DNA of 64,000 bases from Sunxiuqinia elliptica (GCF_900113005.1 NZ_FONW01000002.1:620001-684000), one strand, 5' to 3'; positions 25,527-35,290 are shown, counted from the stretch's first letter. The notes: generated by a model from the sequence alone, not told the origin. Program-made: numbers and translations.

Positions 25527-28496
25527 ATGTCTTTTCAACGTCAAAAAAATTTGCTGGGATGGATTGCGTTTTCCATTTCCTTGTTGGTTTACGTGTTAAC
25601 CTTGGAGCCAACAACTAGTTTGTGGGATTGCAGTGAGTTTTTGGTGTCTGCTTATAAGTTACAGATTTGTCATGCGCCCGGAGCTCCGTTGTTTCTATTG
25701 TTAGGGCGTGTTTTTTCCTTGCTTAGTTTTGGAAATGTTGAATACGTGGCGGTCATGATTAATTTGGTGTCAGCTTTAGCAAGTGCCGCCACCGTTATGT
25801 TTTTGTTTTGGATTGCTGTGTGGCTGATGGAAAAGGTCGCAGGAGAGCAGCGTTGGCCCATTTTGCTGTCTGCATTTATTGGCGCTTTAGCTTTCGCCTT
25901 TACCGATTCCTTTTGGTTTTCGGCCGTTGAAGCAGAAGTGTATGCTCTTTCCGCTTTATTTATGGCAGCGGTGTTATGGGCAGCAACCAAATGGGAGCGA
26001 GAGGCGGACAAGGATGGTGCCAATCGCTGGATTTTGTTGATTTTCTTTTTGACTGGGCTGGCAATAGGTGTGCATTTACTTAATTTATTGGTGCTGCCAA
26101 CCGTGGGGCTCATCATCTATTTTAAAATAAGAAAGCCAACTTTACTGGGGGGACTAACGGTGTTAGCTGCTTCCGGAGTTTTTGTGCTTGTGTTGATGAA
26201 AGTTTTTATTCCCGGTGTGTTTTCGCTGGCTGGCCCCTTGGAGCTGTTGGCTGTTAATCAACTGGGCTTACCGGTTAATTCCGGATTTTATGCCTACCTC
26301 TTAATTTGGATTGTTGCATTAACCGCTGGCTTGGTTTATTCCCACCGAAAACAGCTGCCTAAGCTTAATTTCGCTTTACTTGCATTGGTTTTCCTGATGT
26401 TGGGCTACACCACTTACCTGGTTCCATTTATCCGGTCGGCAGCCAACCCGCCCGTGGATCAGGGCAATCCTGAAACGACTTTTGAACTGATTAACTACCT
26501 GAAGCGAGAGAATTATGGCAGTCGTCCGCTTTTGTATGGTGAGACTTTTGGTTCGGTGCCGGAAAGTTATGTCGAACGTAAAAGCTACCGGTATGATGGC
26601 GAAGGCTATGTCCCAATTCGCTTGAACCCCAAGGTTCTTTTTGCAGAAGGCACAACAAGCTTGCTGCCACGGATGAATAGTCGAGAGCCTGAGCATATAA
26701 AAGCATATGCCAGTTGGGTATACCTGAAAGGGAAGAAAGTTGGTTACCAAACCAAGGAGGGCCGAAGTGGGGAAACAACAATTCCGACCCTAAGCGAAAA
26801 TCTGTCCTATTTCTGGAATTACCAATTGGGGCACATGTATTGGCGTTACCTGATGTGGAATTTTGTTGGACGCCAAAACGATATTCAGGGAATGGGAGGC
26901 CCGGAGAATGGGAATTGGCTTTCGGGAATTGACTGGCTTGATCGTGCACGCTTGGGTGATGTTGCTGAATGGCCCAGTGATTTACGTCATAATTTTGGCT
27001 ATAATCGGTATTTTTTTCTGCCTTTCTTGTTGGGGCTTATCGGCCTAATTTTTCAATATAGAAGAGAAAAACAAGGATTTTGGAGCCTACTTGTTTTGTT
27101 TGGAATTATGAGTGTTGGTTTGGTATTCTACATCAACGAAATTCCGGTAACTCCTCGTGAGCGCGATTACGTATTTGTCGGTTCATTTTTTGTGTTTGCG
27201 TTGTGGATGGCCTTTGGGGTTTTGGCTTTATTTGATTGGTTGGAGAACTTCTCAACTCCAAGAATCGCTTTGGTATTTACGGGAGTATTGGCGGGACTAG
27301 CCGGACCTGGAATCCTGTTGCACCAGAACTACGATGATCATGATCGTTCTGATCGGTATTCAGCTCGGGAGTTGGCCCGCAATTACCTGATGTGCTGTGA
27401 ACCTAACGCCATTCTGTTTACACGTGCCGATAATGATACCTATCCTTTGTGGTACTGTCAGGAGGTTGAAGGAATCCGGCAAGATGTCCGGATTGTTGTG
27501 ATGCCTTATTTGAATGCCAGCTGGTATTTGCCACAGATTAATCAGAAAATATACGATAATGAAGGTGTCCGTTTAACCATTCCGGTGGAGAAATATGCTG
27601 AAGGCGATTTAGATTACCTTCCGGTTGTTCCTAAGCTTGATCGACAACCAGATTTGAAAGAAGTGCTGCAATTTGTTGCCAGCGATAGTTCAAAAACAAC
27701 GGTGAGCTTGCAAACGGGAGAAAAGATGAAGTTTGTTCCGGTCAATCAAATGTATTTGAATCTGAATGGAAAGTCTATTCCTATAGAATTAGAGAACAAT
27801 TACATCATGCGAAATGAATTGGCTTTTTGGGACATTTTGAACTCGAATGCCAACGAACGCCCCATCTGCTTTACGGCTTATTCCGATGCTCAAGCGTATG
27901 GCTTAGCTGATTATCTCCGGTATGATGGTTTGGTGTATCGTTTGGTTAGTGAGCCGCAAAAAAGCGAATCACCGCTTGAACGGGGACAAGTTGATACGGA
28001 ACGTTTGTTCGAGAACCTAATGAATCAGTGTCGTTGGGAAAGTTTGAAAGATCGTTCGGTTTATTTTGATTGGCACCATCGTCGTTTGTTTGCTTCGGCG
28101 CAAATTCGCCCGGCCTTTTACCGCTTGGCAAAAGCTTTGGTGCAAACCAAACAGTTTGAGCGAGCACAATTGGTGTTACAGGAAGCGGAGAAAGTTATGC
28201 CGTTTCGAAACTGGCCTTTGGATTATTATTCGGTCATGATGAGTGAGCTTTATTTTGAAATAGGAAATGGGACGCAAGGTGAACAACAGCTTGTTTACTT
28301 AAGTGAAAACCTGGATGAGTGGATCAACTATTATCTGAATCTGGAAGACTTAACCGGTAAAGTGAGCTTGAATGAATTGGAAAAGCAGTTGTTTTATTAT
28401 CAGAAACTGGCGGCTATTGCCGATGCCAATAAGTTGGAGTTAGCCGATTTGTTGAATGACAAGCTGGGAGGATATTTGAAAATGCTCAATTCATGA
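25527..28496 (+). CDS. DUF2723 family membrane protein (protein O-glycosyltransferase-like)
   Basis: Large inner-membrane protein of 989 residues. The N-terminal half has about 12 hydrophobic segments and the DUF2723 signature TLEPTTSLWDCSEFLVSAYKLQ with CHAPGAPLFLLLGR. The C-terminal half is soluble with a TPR-like helical end (RLAKALVQTKQFERAQLVLQEAEK). DUF2723 proteins are GT-C-type glycosyltransferase relatives (TMEM260 family) common in Bacteroidota and are implicated in O-mannosylation or lipid-linked sugar transfer. ATG 25527 precedes the first helix; 25 upstream codons look non-coding. Monocistronic. Confidence 0.85.
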   Translation: MSFQRQKNLLGWIAFSISLLVYVLTLEPTTSLWDCSEFLVSAYKLQICHAPGAPLFLLLGRVFSLLSFGNVEYVAVMINLVSALASAATVMFLFWIAVWLMEKVAGEQRWPILLSAFIGALAFAFTDSFWFSAVEAEVYALSALFMAAVLWAATKWEREADKDGANRWILLIFFLTGLAIGVHLLNLLVLPTVGLIIYFKIRKPTLLGGLTVLAASGVFVLVLMKVFIPGVFSLAGPLELLAVNQLGLPVNSGFYAYLLIWIVALTAGLVYSHRKQLPKLNFALLALVFLMLGYTTYLVPFIRSAANPPVDQGNPETTFELINYLKRENYGSRPLLYGETFGSVPESYVERKSYRYDGEGYVPIRLNPKVLFAEGTTSLLPRMNSREPEHIKAYASWVYLKGKKVGYQTKEGRSGETTIPTLSENLSYFWNYQLGHMYWRYLMWNFVGRQNDIQGMGGPENGNWLSGIDWLDRARLGDVAEWPSDLRHNFGYNRYFFLPFLLGLIGLIFQYRREKQGFWSLLVLFGIMSVGLVFYINEIPVTPRERDYVFVGSFFVFALWMAFGVLALFDWLENFSTPRIALVFTGVLAGLAGPGILLHQNYDDHDRSDRYSARELARNYLMCCEPNAILFTRADNDTYPLWYCQEVEGIRQDVRIVVMPYLNASWYLPQINQKIYDNEGVRLTIPVEKYAEGDLDYLPVVPKLDRQPDLKEVLQFVASDSSKTTVSLQTGEKMKFVPVNQMYLNLNGKSIPIELENNYIMRNELAFWDILNSNANERPICFTAYSDAQAYGLADYLRYDGLVYRLVSEPQKSESPLERGQVDTERLFENLMNQCRWESLKDRSVYFDWHHRRLFASAQIRPAFYRLAKALVQTKQFERAQLVLQEAEKVMPFRNWPLDYYSVMMSELYFEIGNGTQGEQQLVYLSENLDEWINYYLNLEDLTGKVSLNELEKQLFYYQKLAAIADANKLELADLLNDKLGGYLKMLNS

Positions 28497-28555
28497 AGCG
28501 GAGGTATCTGTAAGTCTGAAAATCTAAGGATCTGTTATCTGCACTTATAGCTCTT

Positions 28556-28912
28556 TTATTGATTGATGTTGCGTACGCTGTCAGTTGTTGAAAAATTGAG
28601 CTGAAAGAGCGTTGTGTCTGGAGCTTGTGTTTGCTGAATGTAGGTGGAATCGGCCAGTGGTTGCGAACCGGACGGGCCTTGCAAAGCTGGATGAGCTAGA
28701 AACAATGCCACAAGAAGTGAAGCAGCGAGGGTTTTGATGCCAATAGCTTTGGCTGAGAACAACCAGCCTGCAAATCCTGCAAACGAATTCTGCCTGGTTT
28801 CCTGACGTGCAGACTTTAACAGAAAGGCGTAGTTCAAACGATCGTGAACCTGCGGATCTGGATTCCCCACGTGATCTTGCTGTAGCAGTTTATGTAATTG
28901 TTTGTCATTCAT
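28556..28912 (-). CDS. Single-TM protein encoded after ECF sigma factor (putative anti-sigma)
   Basis: Protein of 118 residues: an N-terminal charged helical part (NDKQLHKLLQQDHVGNPDPQVHDRLNYAFLLK), one membrane segment (about 55-75) and a Ser/Thr/Gln-rich tail of about 40 residues outside. It lies immediately downstream of the sigma gene (an ATG three codons earlier would leave 2 bases). Position and topology fit an anti-sigma factor, but no zinc-binding anti-sigma motif is visible. Confidence 0.65.
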   Translation of the reverse strand: MNDKQLHKLLQQDHVGNPDPQVHDRLNYAFLLKSARQETRQNSFAGFAGWLFSAKAIGIKTLAASLLVALFLAHPALQGPSGSQPLADSTYIQQTQAPDTTLFQLNFSTTDSVRNINQ

Positions 28913-28923
28913 AACCATCAATT

Positions 28924-29490
28924 TTAAAGTTCAATTTCATCTTTTAAGTATTGAAACTTTTTGGCCAGGTAATTTCGAGTTGTGTAAAGTCTCGACTTTA
29001 CAGTGCCGGGGGCAACATCGAGCATATTGGCAATTTCTTTAATCGCAAAACCTTCGCGGTAATGCAGCAAAAAAACAGATCGGTGCTCGGCGCTTAGCTC
29101 TTCCAGACTGTCAAAAATGCGATTGAGCAATTCTTCCTTAGACACGGCTTGAGGAAGTATCGGATCAATCTGAGCATTCAGGTTAGGAGTGGTTTTTCTT
29201 ACTTCACGTCGGCGATATTCATTCTTACACAAGTTACAGGCAATGGAAAACAACCAGGTTTTAAATGAATAGTTAGGATTGAAGCGCTCTGGCTTTTCGA
29301 TGATCTTTAGGAAAACATCTTGTAAAAAATCATTCGCCAGACTTTCCGAATTGCCAAGCATCCGGTAGAAATAATAATACAGGCGATCTTTGTAACGGTC
29401 ATACAGTTGGTTGAAAGCCTCCTGATTGCCATGACTCAGTTGCTGCATTAAATGCTCGTCTGTTGTTATTTTCTTTTTCCTTCCGAACAT
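28924..29490 (-). CDS. ECF-type RNA polymerase sigma factor
   Basis: Sigma factor of 188 residues. Region 2: QEAFNQLYDRYKDRLYYYFYRMLG, then SLANDFLQDVFLKIIEKPERFNPNYSFKTWLFSIACNLCKNEYRRR. Region 4: LEELSAEHRSVFLLHYREGFAIKEIANMLDVAPGTVKSRLYTTRNYLAKK. Its 5' end overlaps the upstream DUF3098 gene by 25 bases. With the following single-TM gene it forms a typical sigma/anti-sigma pair. The stimulus is unknown. Confidence 0.92.
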   Translation of the reverse strand: MFGRKKKITTDEHLMQQLSHGNQEAFNQLYDRYKDRLYYYFYRMLGNSESLANDFLQDVFLKIIEKPERFNPNYSFKTWLFSIACNLCKNEYRRREVRKTTPNLNAQIDPILPQAVSKEELLNRIFDSLEELSAEHRSVFLLHYREGFAIKEIANMLDVAPGTVKSRLYTTRNYLAKKFQYLKDEIEL

Positions 29491-29702
29491 ATTTTTTTCG
29501 GTCGCTTCAAAATAAGAATGATCAAGCTGATGTAAGTTCCAATTAGTAGCAGTGGGGCCAAGGTAATTCGTCGAAAGCTAAAAATACTTTCATCGAACTC
29601 GTTGGCTGCCTCGTGCTTAGGACCACTCATCAGCATAAAAGCCAAAGTTAATAAAAGCAAGGCAGTTAGAAGCCCCAGATATTTTTTTTGATTAAAGAGC
29701 AT
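29466..29702 (-). CDS. DUF3098 family small membrane protein
   Basis: Protein of 78 residues with two membrane helices. The segment IFSFRRITLAPLLLIGTYIS and a preceding helix ending in LMSGPKHE match DUF3098, a small Bacteroidota family of unknown function. ATG 29702 is chosen over an upstream GTG because the family begins with the FNQKKYLGLL-type helix. It overlaps the sigma gene by 25 bases, suggesting translational coupling. Confidence 0.75.
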   Translation of the reverse strand: MLFNQKKYLGLLTALLLLTLAFMLMSGPKHEAANEFDESIFSFRRITLAPLLLIGTYISLIILILKRPKKICSEGKRK

Positions 29703-29849
29703 TTTGCTTTTTTCATTCAGTACACGCAAGGATTAAAAGGTTCATTTTTTTGACTGTTTTTTTCGAACTACTATTGGTAGATTCTTGACATTTAGGTCGA
29801 TATGCTCTAATTTTAATCAACGCTCTTTTTAACAAAACAGAATCAACTT

Positions 29850-30446
29850 ATGGGATCAATCATCGGACTTTCTTTGTGGGTTGCCTTGGCAACCGTCATT
29901 CCAGGAATGGTAACCATTGCAGTGGTTTGGCTGGCCTTTGTCATTGCTAACGGAGGTGATCTATCAACGCTGCCATTCAATTTTGATCAAACAAGTGACT
30001 GGATTGTAACCAGCATTGCAGTAACGGTGATGGTCATGACACAAGCTTTGGGAATAATTCTTGAAAAAATGATGATTCAATGGAAGTGGTACGGAACAAG
30101 GAAAAAGGAAGAGCTTGCTAAAATGGATTCGGAGCCGATGGGATGGTATGATGCCTATAAAAAGTTGTATCCTCAATTGGCCCGCTTGAAGGAGTCGGAT
30201 GATGCAAAAGGGCATTTGGAACGGGCAATTGCCCAGTTTTTTATGACCAACAATACCTTGGTTTCTTTTTCCGTGGGATTAGTTACTTCCGTTATCCTAT
30301 TAGGACAAGGGCCTGGCAATCCTGTTGGGCTTTGGTGGTATGCCGGTGCTTTAGTCCTGTGTCTAGCTGTTACTTATCGGGTTGCTGTGAGTCGTTTTCG
30401 TATTCTTGGCGAGAGCTTCTTGGCGGTTTATCAGGATCAATCTTAA
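29850..30446 (+). CDS. Hypothetical membrane protein, 198 residues
   Basis: Not recognised. About four hydrophobic segments: two at residues 5-33 and 50-70, then a charged cytoplasmic region of about 65 residues (KWYGTRKKEELAKMDSEP...), then two more at about 137-155 and 160-178. Divergent from the sigma cluster, 58 bases before the glycosylasparaginase gene. Coding character is good (codon use like its neighbours, no overlaps). Confidence 0.75.
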   Translation: MGSIIGLSLWVALATVIPGMVTIAVVWLAFVIANGGDLSTLPFNFDQTSDWIVTSIAVTVMVMTQALGIILEKMMIQWKWYGTRKKEELAKMDSEPMGWYDAYKKLYPQLARLKESDDAKGHLERAIAQFFMTNNTLVSFSVGLVTSVILLGQGPGNPVGLWWYAGALVLCLAVTYRVAVSRFRILGESFLAVYQDQS

Positions 30447-30503
30447 CCAGAGGCTGCTGAAAAATTCCTATCTTTCCGCGCTATTACTACAAAAACTCAA
30501 GAT

Positions 30504-31472
30504 ATGCTTAATAGACGTCAATTTTTACAGCGAGGTGCTGCCGCATCAGTTTTGACAGTTCCTTTTATAAAAGAAGTAGGTGCGATGAATGCACCGGTGA
30601 AGAAACCTGTCGTGATTTCAACTTGGAATCATGGAATTCCGGCCAATGAAGCGGCCTGGAAAGTATTGAAAGCCGGAGGGCGTGCACTCGATGCGGTGGA
30701 GCAGGGTGTACGGGTTCCCGAAGGTGATCCAACAGAAATGAGTGTTGGGTATGGTGGCCGTCCTGACCGCGATGGACATGTTACCTTGGATGCTTGTATC
30801 ATGGACGACAAAGGGAATGCCGGTTCAGTTTGTTTTTTGGAGCACATCAAACACCCCATTTCGGTAGCTCGTATGGTGATGGAGAAAACTCCCCACGTGA
30901 TGCTGGCTGGTGAAGGTGCTTTGACTTTTGCTCTGCAAAACGGATTTAAAAAGGAGAATTTGCTTACCGATGAAGCCCGCAAACAATGGGAAAAGTGGAC
31001 GAAGAATTCAGACTATCATCCAGAGGTGAATATTGAAAACCACGATACCATCTCGCAGTTAGCGTTGGACATGGATGGCAACCTGAGTGGTGCTTGCACA
31101 ACTTCGGGAATGGCCTATAAAATGCGTGGTAGAGTTGGTGATTCACCAATTATTGGTGCCGGAATGTTTTGTGATAATGAAGTTGGAGCTGCCGCTGCCA
31201 CCGGACATGGTGAATGGGTGATGCGTACTTTGGGAAGCTTTTTGGTGGTTGAGCTGATGCGAAATGGAAGATCGCCTCAGGAAGCTTGTGAAGAAGCTGT
31301 GTTGCGTATCGTTAAGCTGAAGCCAAACTTCAATGAAGTACAAATTGGCTATATTGCAATCAACAAAGCTGGTGAAACCGGAGCTTACTGTTTGCACCCC
31401 GGATTTAATTATGCGCTTTACGAAGATGATAAGAATGTATTGTACGATGCAAAAGCTTATCTGAAAAAATAA
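30504..31472 (+). CDS. N4-(beta-N-acetylglucosaminyl)-L-asparaginase, Tat-exported
   Basis: Ntn-hydrolase that splits GlcNAc-Asn, the last step of N-glycan breakdown, 322 residues. The N-terminus has a twin-arginine signal (LNRRQFLQRGAAASVLTVP). Autocleavage leaves Thr182 of ENHDTISQLALD as nucleophile, followed by GACTTSGMAYKMRGRVGDSPIIGAGMF, the conserved beta-subunit start. It resembles the Elizabethkingia glycosylasparaginase. Periplasmic location implies glycopeptide scavenging. A terminator follows. Confidence 0.93.
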   Translation: MLNRRQFLQRGAAASVLTVPFIKEVGAMNAPVKKPVVISTWNHGIPANEAAWKVLKAGGRALDAVEQGVRVPEGDPTEMSVGYGGRPDRDGHVTLDACIMDDKGNAGSVCFLEHIKHPISVARMVMEKTPHVMLAGEGALTFALQNGFKKENLLTDEARKQWEKWTKNSDYHPEVNIENHDTISQLALDMDGNLSGACTTSGMAYKMRGRVGDSPIIGAGMFCDNEVGAAAATGHGEWVMRTLGSFLVVELMRNGRSPQEACEEAVLRIVKLKPNFNEVQIGYIAINKAGETGAYCLHPGFNYALYEDDKNVLYDAKAYLKK

Positions 31473-31481
31473 ACAGATCTG

Positions 31482-31520
31482 GAAGCCGTAGCCGGCAAGA
31501 GGCTATGGCTTCTTATTTTC
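31482..31520 (+). terminator. Intrinsic terminator after glycosylasparaginase gene
   Basis: GAAGCCGTAGCC and GGCTATGGCTTC arms with one wobble pair are followed by TTATTTTC. Confidence 0.7.
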
Positions 31521-31532
31521 TTTCCTTAATTC

Positions 31533-34007
31533 CTACTTCTTATTTTTTGCATTGAAGTAAGCTAATACAAAACGTATTTCTGAATAGCTAAACTGATCTC
31601 CCATTGCAGACTTTAGCGCACTCATGCTTGGAGCTTTACTCTTCTTTAGTTGCTTTAGAATAGCTTGCTGTTTGTCCTCTTCAACCAACCCTTTCAATGA
31701 TAACTCGCCTTGAGCAACAAAGTGGTTGAGGTGTCCTTCAATCGTGCTGGACGAAAGCTTTCGCTCCCGCGCAATGTCGGTGATTGACTTACCGGCTTTA
31801 AACAAGGCATAGCTCATGTGCTTGGAGTCGAGCATCGCTTTGATGGGTTCCTGATCAGCATTTTCAGGCAGTTCCATTTGGTGCTTTTTCCGGTAAGCGA
31901 TCGTCATTTCCAATAAGTCTTTTCCGTGCTGCTGCATTTTCTTTCCACCCATCCCTTTTATTTCTTGCAAGTCAACTTGGGTTGCAGGAAGCTCATTGGC
32001 AATTGTCAGTAAGGTTTTTTGCGGTAAGATACGCGAAATGGTTGTCGAGTCTTTTTCGGCTTTTAAGGATCGCCAAGCCAATAGTTCACGCAAGAAGTCA
32101 GGATGTTCAGAAGCTATTGTCTGACTTGTGCCTCTGGCTGCTGTTTTCCCTTTCAGGTCTAGCGAGGCATGTGCTTTCACCTCTAGGTATTTTTTTACTT
32201 GAAAGCCCTCTTGACTACATTCCAGTACTTTTTGTTTACTATCCAATTCGCGGTGCAGCTTTTCAAAACCATCTCGAAAGCTTTTTCGAACGGCCTTGTT
32301 ATCGGTTTCAAAACCTGCAGACTCCAAGGGTTGAAGTAAAACTTCTTTTAACTTTTCAAGGTAATATTGGCAAGCTCTCTTTACGCGTTGTTGCAAAAGT
32401 TCATTGCTCTCAGCATCGGGCGACTGAGCAAGTAATTGCTGAATTTGCCTTTCAAACTTGGAGGAAACCGCGAGTAATTCTGCATCCAGGCGTGGAAGAA
32501 TTGCCAGTAATTTTGATCGTAAATCCCCAATGAGCAGCGCACCGTGTTCATCACATAATTTGATTAAGTATTGCAATTGCCAGCGAATGGGTTTGAAATC
32601 GAAGAGCTCGGTGAGCAAATGCTTCTGATATTGCTTTTTGGCTTGTTGAAGTTCAGTATCTCCCGGGGCATCTTGTTCAACTTTTTCTGAAAAGGAACTG
32701 ACGGTTGCATCATTCTTAATGCTTTGGTGATCGATGGGCGTACTCAAGACCAAGCCTTCCAGCGATTTGCAACGACTTAAAGCGACATAAACCTGACCGT
32801 GTGCAAAAGACTGCCGCGCGTTGATGATGGCTTTTTCGAAGGTGAGTCCCTGACTTTTATGGATGGTAATGGCCCAGGCCAGTTTAAGCGGAAACTGCTC
32901 AAAGCTCCCAATCACTTCTTCATCAATCTCCTGTGTTTCTTTGTTGATGGTGTATTTTGCATTTAGCCATTTGTCTCGCTCTACAACAATTGGAGCTGCA
33001 TCGCCTCGGCAAGTTACTTCAATGTAATCTTCATCCATTTGGGTAATCTTCCCAATTTTCCCATTGTAATAAAGCTTTTCAGGCGAACTGTCGTTTTTTA
33101 CAAACATGACCTGTGCTCCGGTTTTTAGAACCAATTGAAAATCGGTGGGGTATAAGAATTCGGGGAAATCATCATACACATTGGCTTCAAAGGATTGAGC
33201 CGGGGCTCTTAATGCTTTGAGCTTGGTTTGATTGAGTTGCTGGGCTTGATAGTTATGGGTTGTTAAGGTGATGTATTCTTCATCATTGTCGGGCTCAAAA
33301 TTTGGACGATGACGCTGGTTGAGCTTAGCCAAGGTTGATGAGTCAGCCTTATTTTCTCTAATCTGGTTGAGTAAGTCAATAAACTCCTGATCACTTTGCC
33401 GATAAATGTGCTTCAATTCAATACTTGTGAATGAGGCCTGTTGCAAAGCTCTACTGCTAAAAAAGTAACAGGTTTTGTAATAGCTTTTTAGTAATTGCCA
33501 TTCGTCTTCTTTCACAACAGGGGCCAATTGTTGAATGTCGCCAATCATTAAAAGCTGTACGCCCCCAAAAGGTTGATGCCGATTTCGGAAACGACGCAAA
33601 ACCTCATCAATCCCATCCAACAAATCGGCCCGAACCATACTGATCTCATCAATAACCAGTAAATCCATGCTCCGGATAATGTTGATTTTTTCCTTACTGT
33701 AGCGCTTAATGGCTGTTGGGGCATTGAGCCCTGCGGGATTGCTAATGGATAAGGATGGATTGGTTTGTGGAATTTGCGGACCAAACGACATCTGAAAGAA
33801 GGAGTGAATGGTCACTCCACCGGCATTGATTGCAGCCACACCTGTTGGTGCAACAACCACCATCCGCTTGGGCGATTCATGTTTCAGGTTACGCAGAAAG
33901 GTGGTTTTTCCTGTTCCTGCCTTTCCTGTCAGAAATACATTCTGATTGGTATAGCGAATGAAATCAAGAGCTAGTTGTAATTGTGGATTATCGGGATGCG
34001 ATGTCAT
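31533..34007 (-). CDS. PIF1-like DNA helicase with HRDC and C-terminal HTH domains
   Basis: Protein of 824 residues. The superfamily 1B helicase core is at about 5-430: Walker A TGKAGTGKTTF, Walker B LLVIDEISMV, GDIQQLAPVV, and the C-terminal motifs AITIHKSQGLTFEKAI and VYVALSRCKSLEGLVL. Residues about 630-715 are an HRDC-like domain (HPDFLRELLAWRSLKAEKD... LQEIKGMGGKKMQQHGKDLLE). The C-terminus is an HTH_40-like region (KSITDIARERKLSSSTIEGHLNHFV), as in RecQ proteins. Probably acts on G-quadruplex or stalled-fork DNA. Confidence 0.9.
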   Translation of the reverse strand: MTSHPDNPQLQLALDFIRYTNQNVFLTGKAGTGKTTFLRNLKHESPKRMVVVAPTGVAAINAGGVTIHSFFQMSFGPQIPQTNPSLSISNPAGLNAPTAIKRYSKEKINIIRSMDLLVIDEISMVRADLLDGIDEVLRRFRNRHQPFGGVQLLMIGDIQQLAPVVKEDEWQLLKSYYKTCYFFSSRALQQASFTSIELKHIYRQSDQEFIDLLNQIRENKADSSTLAKLNQRHRPNFEPDNDEEYITLTTHNYQAQQLNQTKLKALRAPAQSFEANVYDDFPEFLYPTDFQLVLKTGAQVMFVKNDSSPEKLYYNGKIGKITQMDEDYIEVTCRGDAAPIVVERDKWLNAKYTINKETQEIDEEVIGSFEQFPLKLAWAITIHKSQGLTFEKAIINARQSFAHGQVYVALSRCKSLEGLVLSTPIDHQSIKNDATVSSFSEKVEQDAPGDTELQQAKKQYQKHLLTELFDFKPIRWQLQYLIKLCDEHGALLIGDLRSKLLAILPRLDAELLAVSSKFERQIQQLLAQSPDAESNELLQQRVKRACQYYLEKLKEVLLQPLESAGFETDNKAVRKSFRDGFEKLHRELDSKQKVLECSQEGFQVKKYLEVKAHASLDLKGKTAARGTSQTIASEHPDFLRELLAWRSLKAEKDSTTISRILPQKTLLTIANELPATQVDLQEIKGMGGKKMQQHGKDLLEMTIAYRKKHQMELPENADQEPIKAMLDSKHMSYALFKAGKSITDIARERKLSSSTIEGHLNHFVAQGELSLKGLVEEDKQQAILKQLKKSKAPSMSALKSAMGDQFSYSEIRFVLAYFNAKNKK

Positions 34008-34048
34008 GAGCCGTATTGTTTAAAGGGATTCAGGGCGATTCAACTAAA

Positions 34049-34056
34049 CAAAATTA
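34049..34056 (-). promoter_or_regulatory. Candidate -7 box for the PIF1-like helicase gene
   Basis: On the minus strand 34056-34049 reads TAATTTTG, matching TAnnTTTG, 42 bases before the start codon. No TTTG at standard -33 spacing. Confidence 0.35.
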
Positions 34057-34260
34057 AGAAAAATCAAGGGGGAAAGAAAGAGAATTGCATTATCAGGAGA
34101 AATAGGCTAGAGGAAAATTCATTCAAATAAAAAATATCAGGCAAAACTGAAAGAAAATGGGATTCATATTGGCGTATTTGAAGTCACTGTTTGTGAGCTT
34201 TTTAGAGTTATTGGATGCTGTTTTCGTAATGTCTATCTTCAGATTTTTATAAAAAATAAA

Positions 34261-34302
34261 AATAGACAGACTTGTCTGTCTATTTTTTCTTACTTACATT
34301 TG
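34261..34302 (+). promoter_or_regulatory. TetR-type operator overlapping a Bacteroidota promoter
   Basis: Arms AATAGACAGAC and GTCTGTCTATT form a perfect 11-bp inverted repeat around TT (34261-34284). TACATTTG at 34295-34302 fits the -7 consensus, and TTG at 34272-34274, in the centre of the operator, lies 20 bases upstream as a -33 element. The regulator gene starts 21 bases later, so autorepression is the natural reading. Confidence 0.8.
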
Positions 34303-34323
34303 CAAGCATAAAAGATAACACAT

Positions 34324-34848
34324 ATGAATACTCCGAAAGACAGAATTATCAATACAGCATCTGGCCTATTTCACCAACAAGGCTATAATAGCACGGGAAT
34401 TAATCAGATCATTAAAGAAGCCAAAGTTGCTAAAGCTAGTTTTTACCAACACTTTAAGTCTAAAGATGATTTATGTGTCGAATTTCTCAATGCGCGACAC
34501 AACTATTGGTGTGATGAGTTGACAAAATATGTCTCCAAAAAGTTAACGACGAAGGAGAAAGTAAGCGCTGCTTTTGATTTCATCATACATATGAATGCTA
34601 AGGAGAACTTTAGAGGTTGCAGCTTTTTAAATATTTTATCCGAAATCTCAGCAGATCAAAATAATATTCTTGCTGTGATACAAGCTCACAAGAATAGCTT
34701 GCGTAGCTTTTTCAAAGAGGAAATTGAGGATGAGCTGTTGGCTGCTCATGTGTACTTGCTTTTTGAAAGTTCGATTATTGAAAGTCAACTTTTTAAATCA
34801 AACGAGTTTGTTGAAAAATCAAAAGAAATTATAAACAATTTATTATAA
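34324..34848 (+). CDS. TetR-family transcriptional repressor
   Basis: Protein of 174 residues. The N-terminal HTH (about 5-50) reads [44 protein letters not shown], the canonical TetR pattern. The C-terminal ligand domain is short and helical. A perfect inverted-repeat operator lies directly upstream. It is followed after 11 bases by a DUF1348 gene, the likely co-regulated target. The inducer is unknown. Confidence 0.92.
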   Translation: MNTPKDRIINTASGLFHQQGYNSTGINQIIKEAKVAKASFYQHFKSKDDLCVEFLNARHNYWCDELTKYVSKKLTTKEKVSAAFDFIIHMNAKENFRGCSFLNILSEISADQNNILAVIQAHKNSLRSFFKEEIEDELLAAHVYLLFESSIIESQLFKSNEFVEKSKEIINNLL

Positions 34849-34859
34849 ATGTCAGAATT

Positions 34860-35270
34860 ATGGAACAGAAACACCCATTACCCCCATTTACTTTAGAAAC
34901 TGCAAAACAAAAAATTCAGTTGGCTGAAGATGCCTGGAACTCTCAAAGCCCGGAAAAAGTTGCGATGGCCTATACAATTGATAGTGAATGGCGGAATCGA
35001 GATCGGTTTGTTAACGGGCGCGAAGAAATTGTGAAGTTTTTAGCGACTAAATGGAATAACGAATTGGATTATAAACTGAAGAAAGAGTACTGGGCGCATG
35101 CCGAAAACAGAATTGCCGTGAGGTTTGAATATGAGTACCGAACCAAAGAAGGGAAATGGTTTAGAGCTTATGGAAATGAAAATTGGGAATTTGACGAAAA
35201 TGGCCTGATGCAAAAGCGCTATGCGAGTATCAACGATATGGAAATACAAGAAGAAGAAAGATACCTGTAA
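34860..35270 (+). CDS. DUF1348 / NTF2-like (SnoaL fold) protein
   Basis: Protein of 136 residues with the DUF1348 pattern: [23 protein letters not shown], then [21 protein letters not shown] and the end [20 protein letters not shown]. These NTF2-fold proteins may be small-molecule enzymes or binders; function is not established. Co-directional with the TetR gene and probably repressed by it. A strong terminator follows. Confidence 0.85.
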   Translation: MEQKHPLPPFTLETAKQKIQLAEDAWNSQSPEKVAMAYTIDSEWRNRDRFVNGREEIVKFLATKWNNELDYKLKKEYWAHAENRIAVRFEYEYRTKEGKWFRAYGNENWEFDENGLMQKRYASINDMEIQEEERYL

Positions 35271-35290
35271 CCTAGAAATTAACCTGGAAT

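Noticed and set aside
34261-34290. Hairpin followed by TTTTTT as a terminator
   Set aside because: The central spacer is only two bases, too short for an RNA loop without losing pairs; overlap with a -33/-7 promoter just before a TetR gene fits an operator better.
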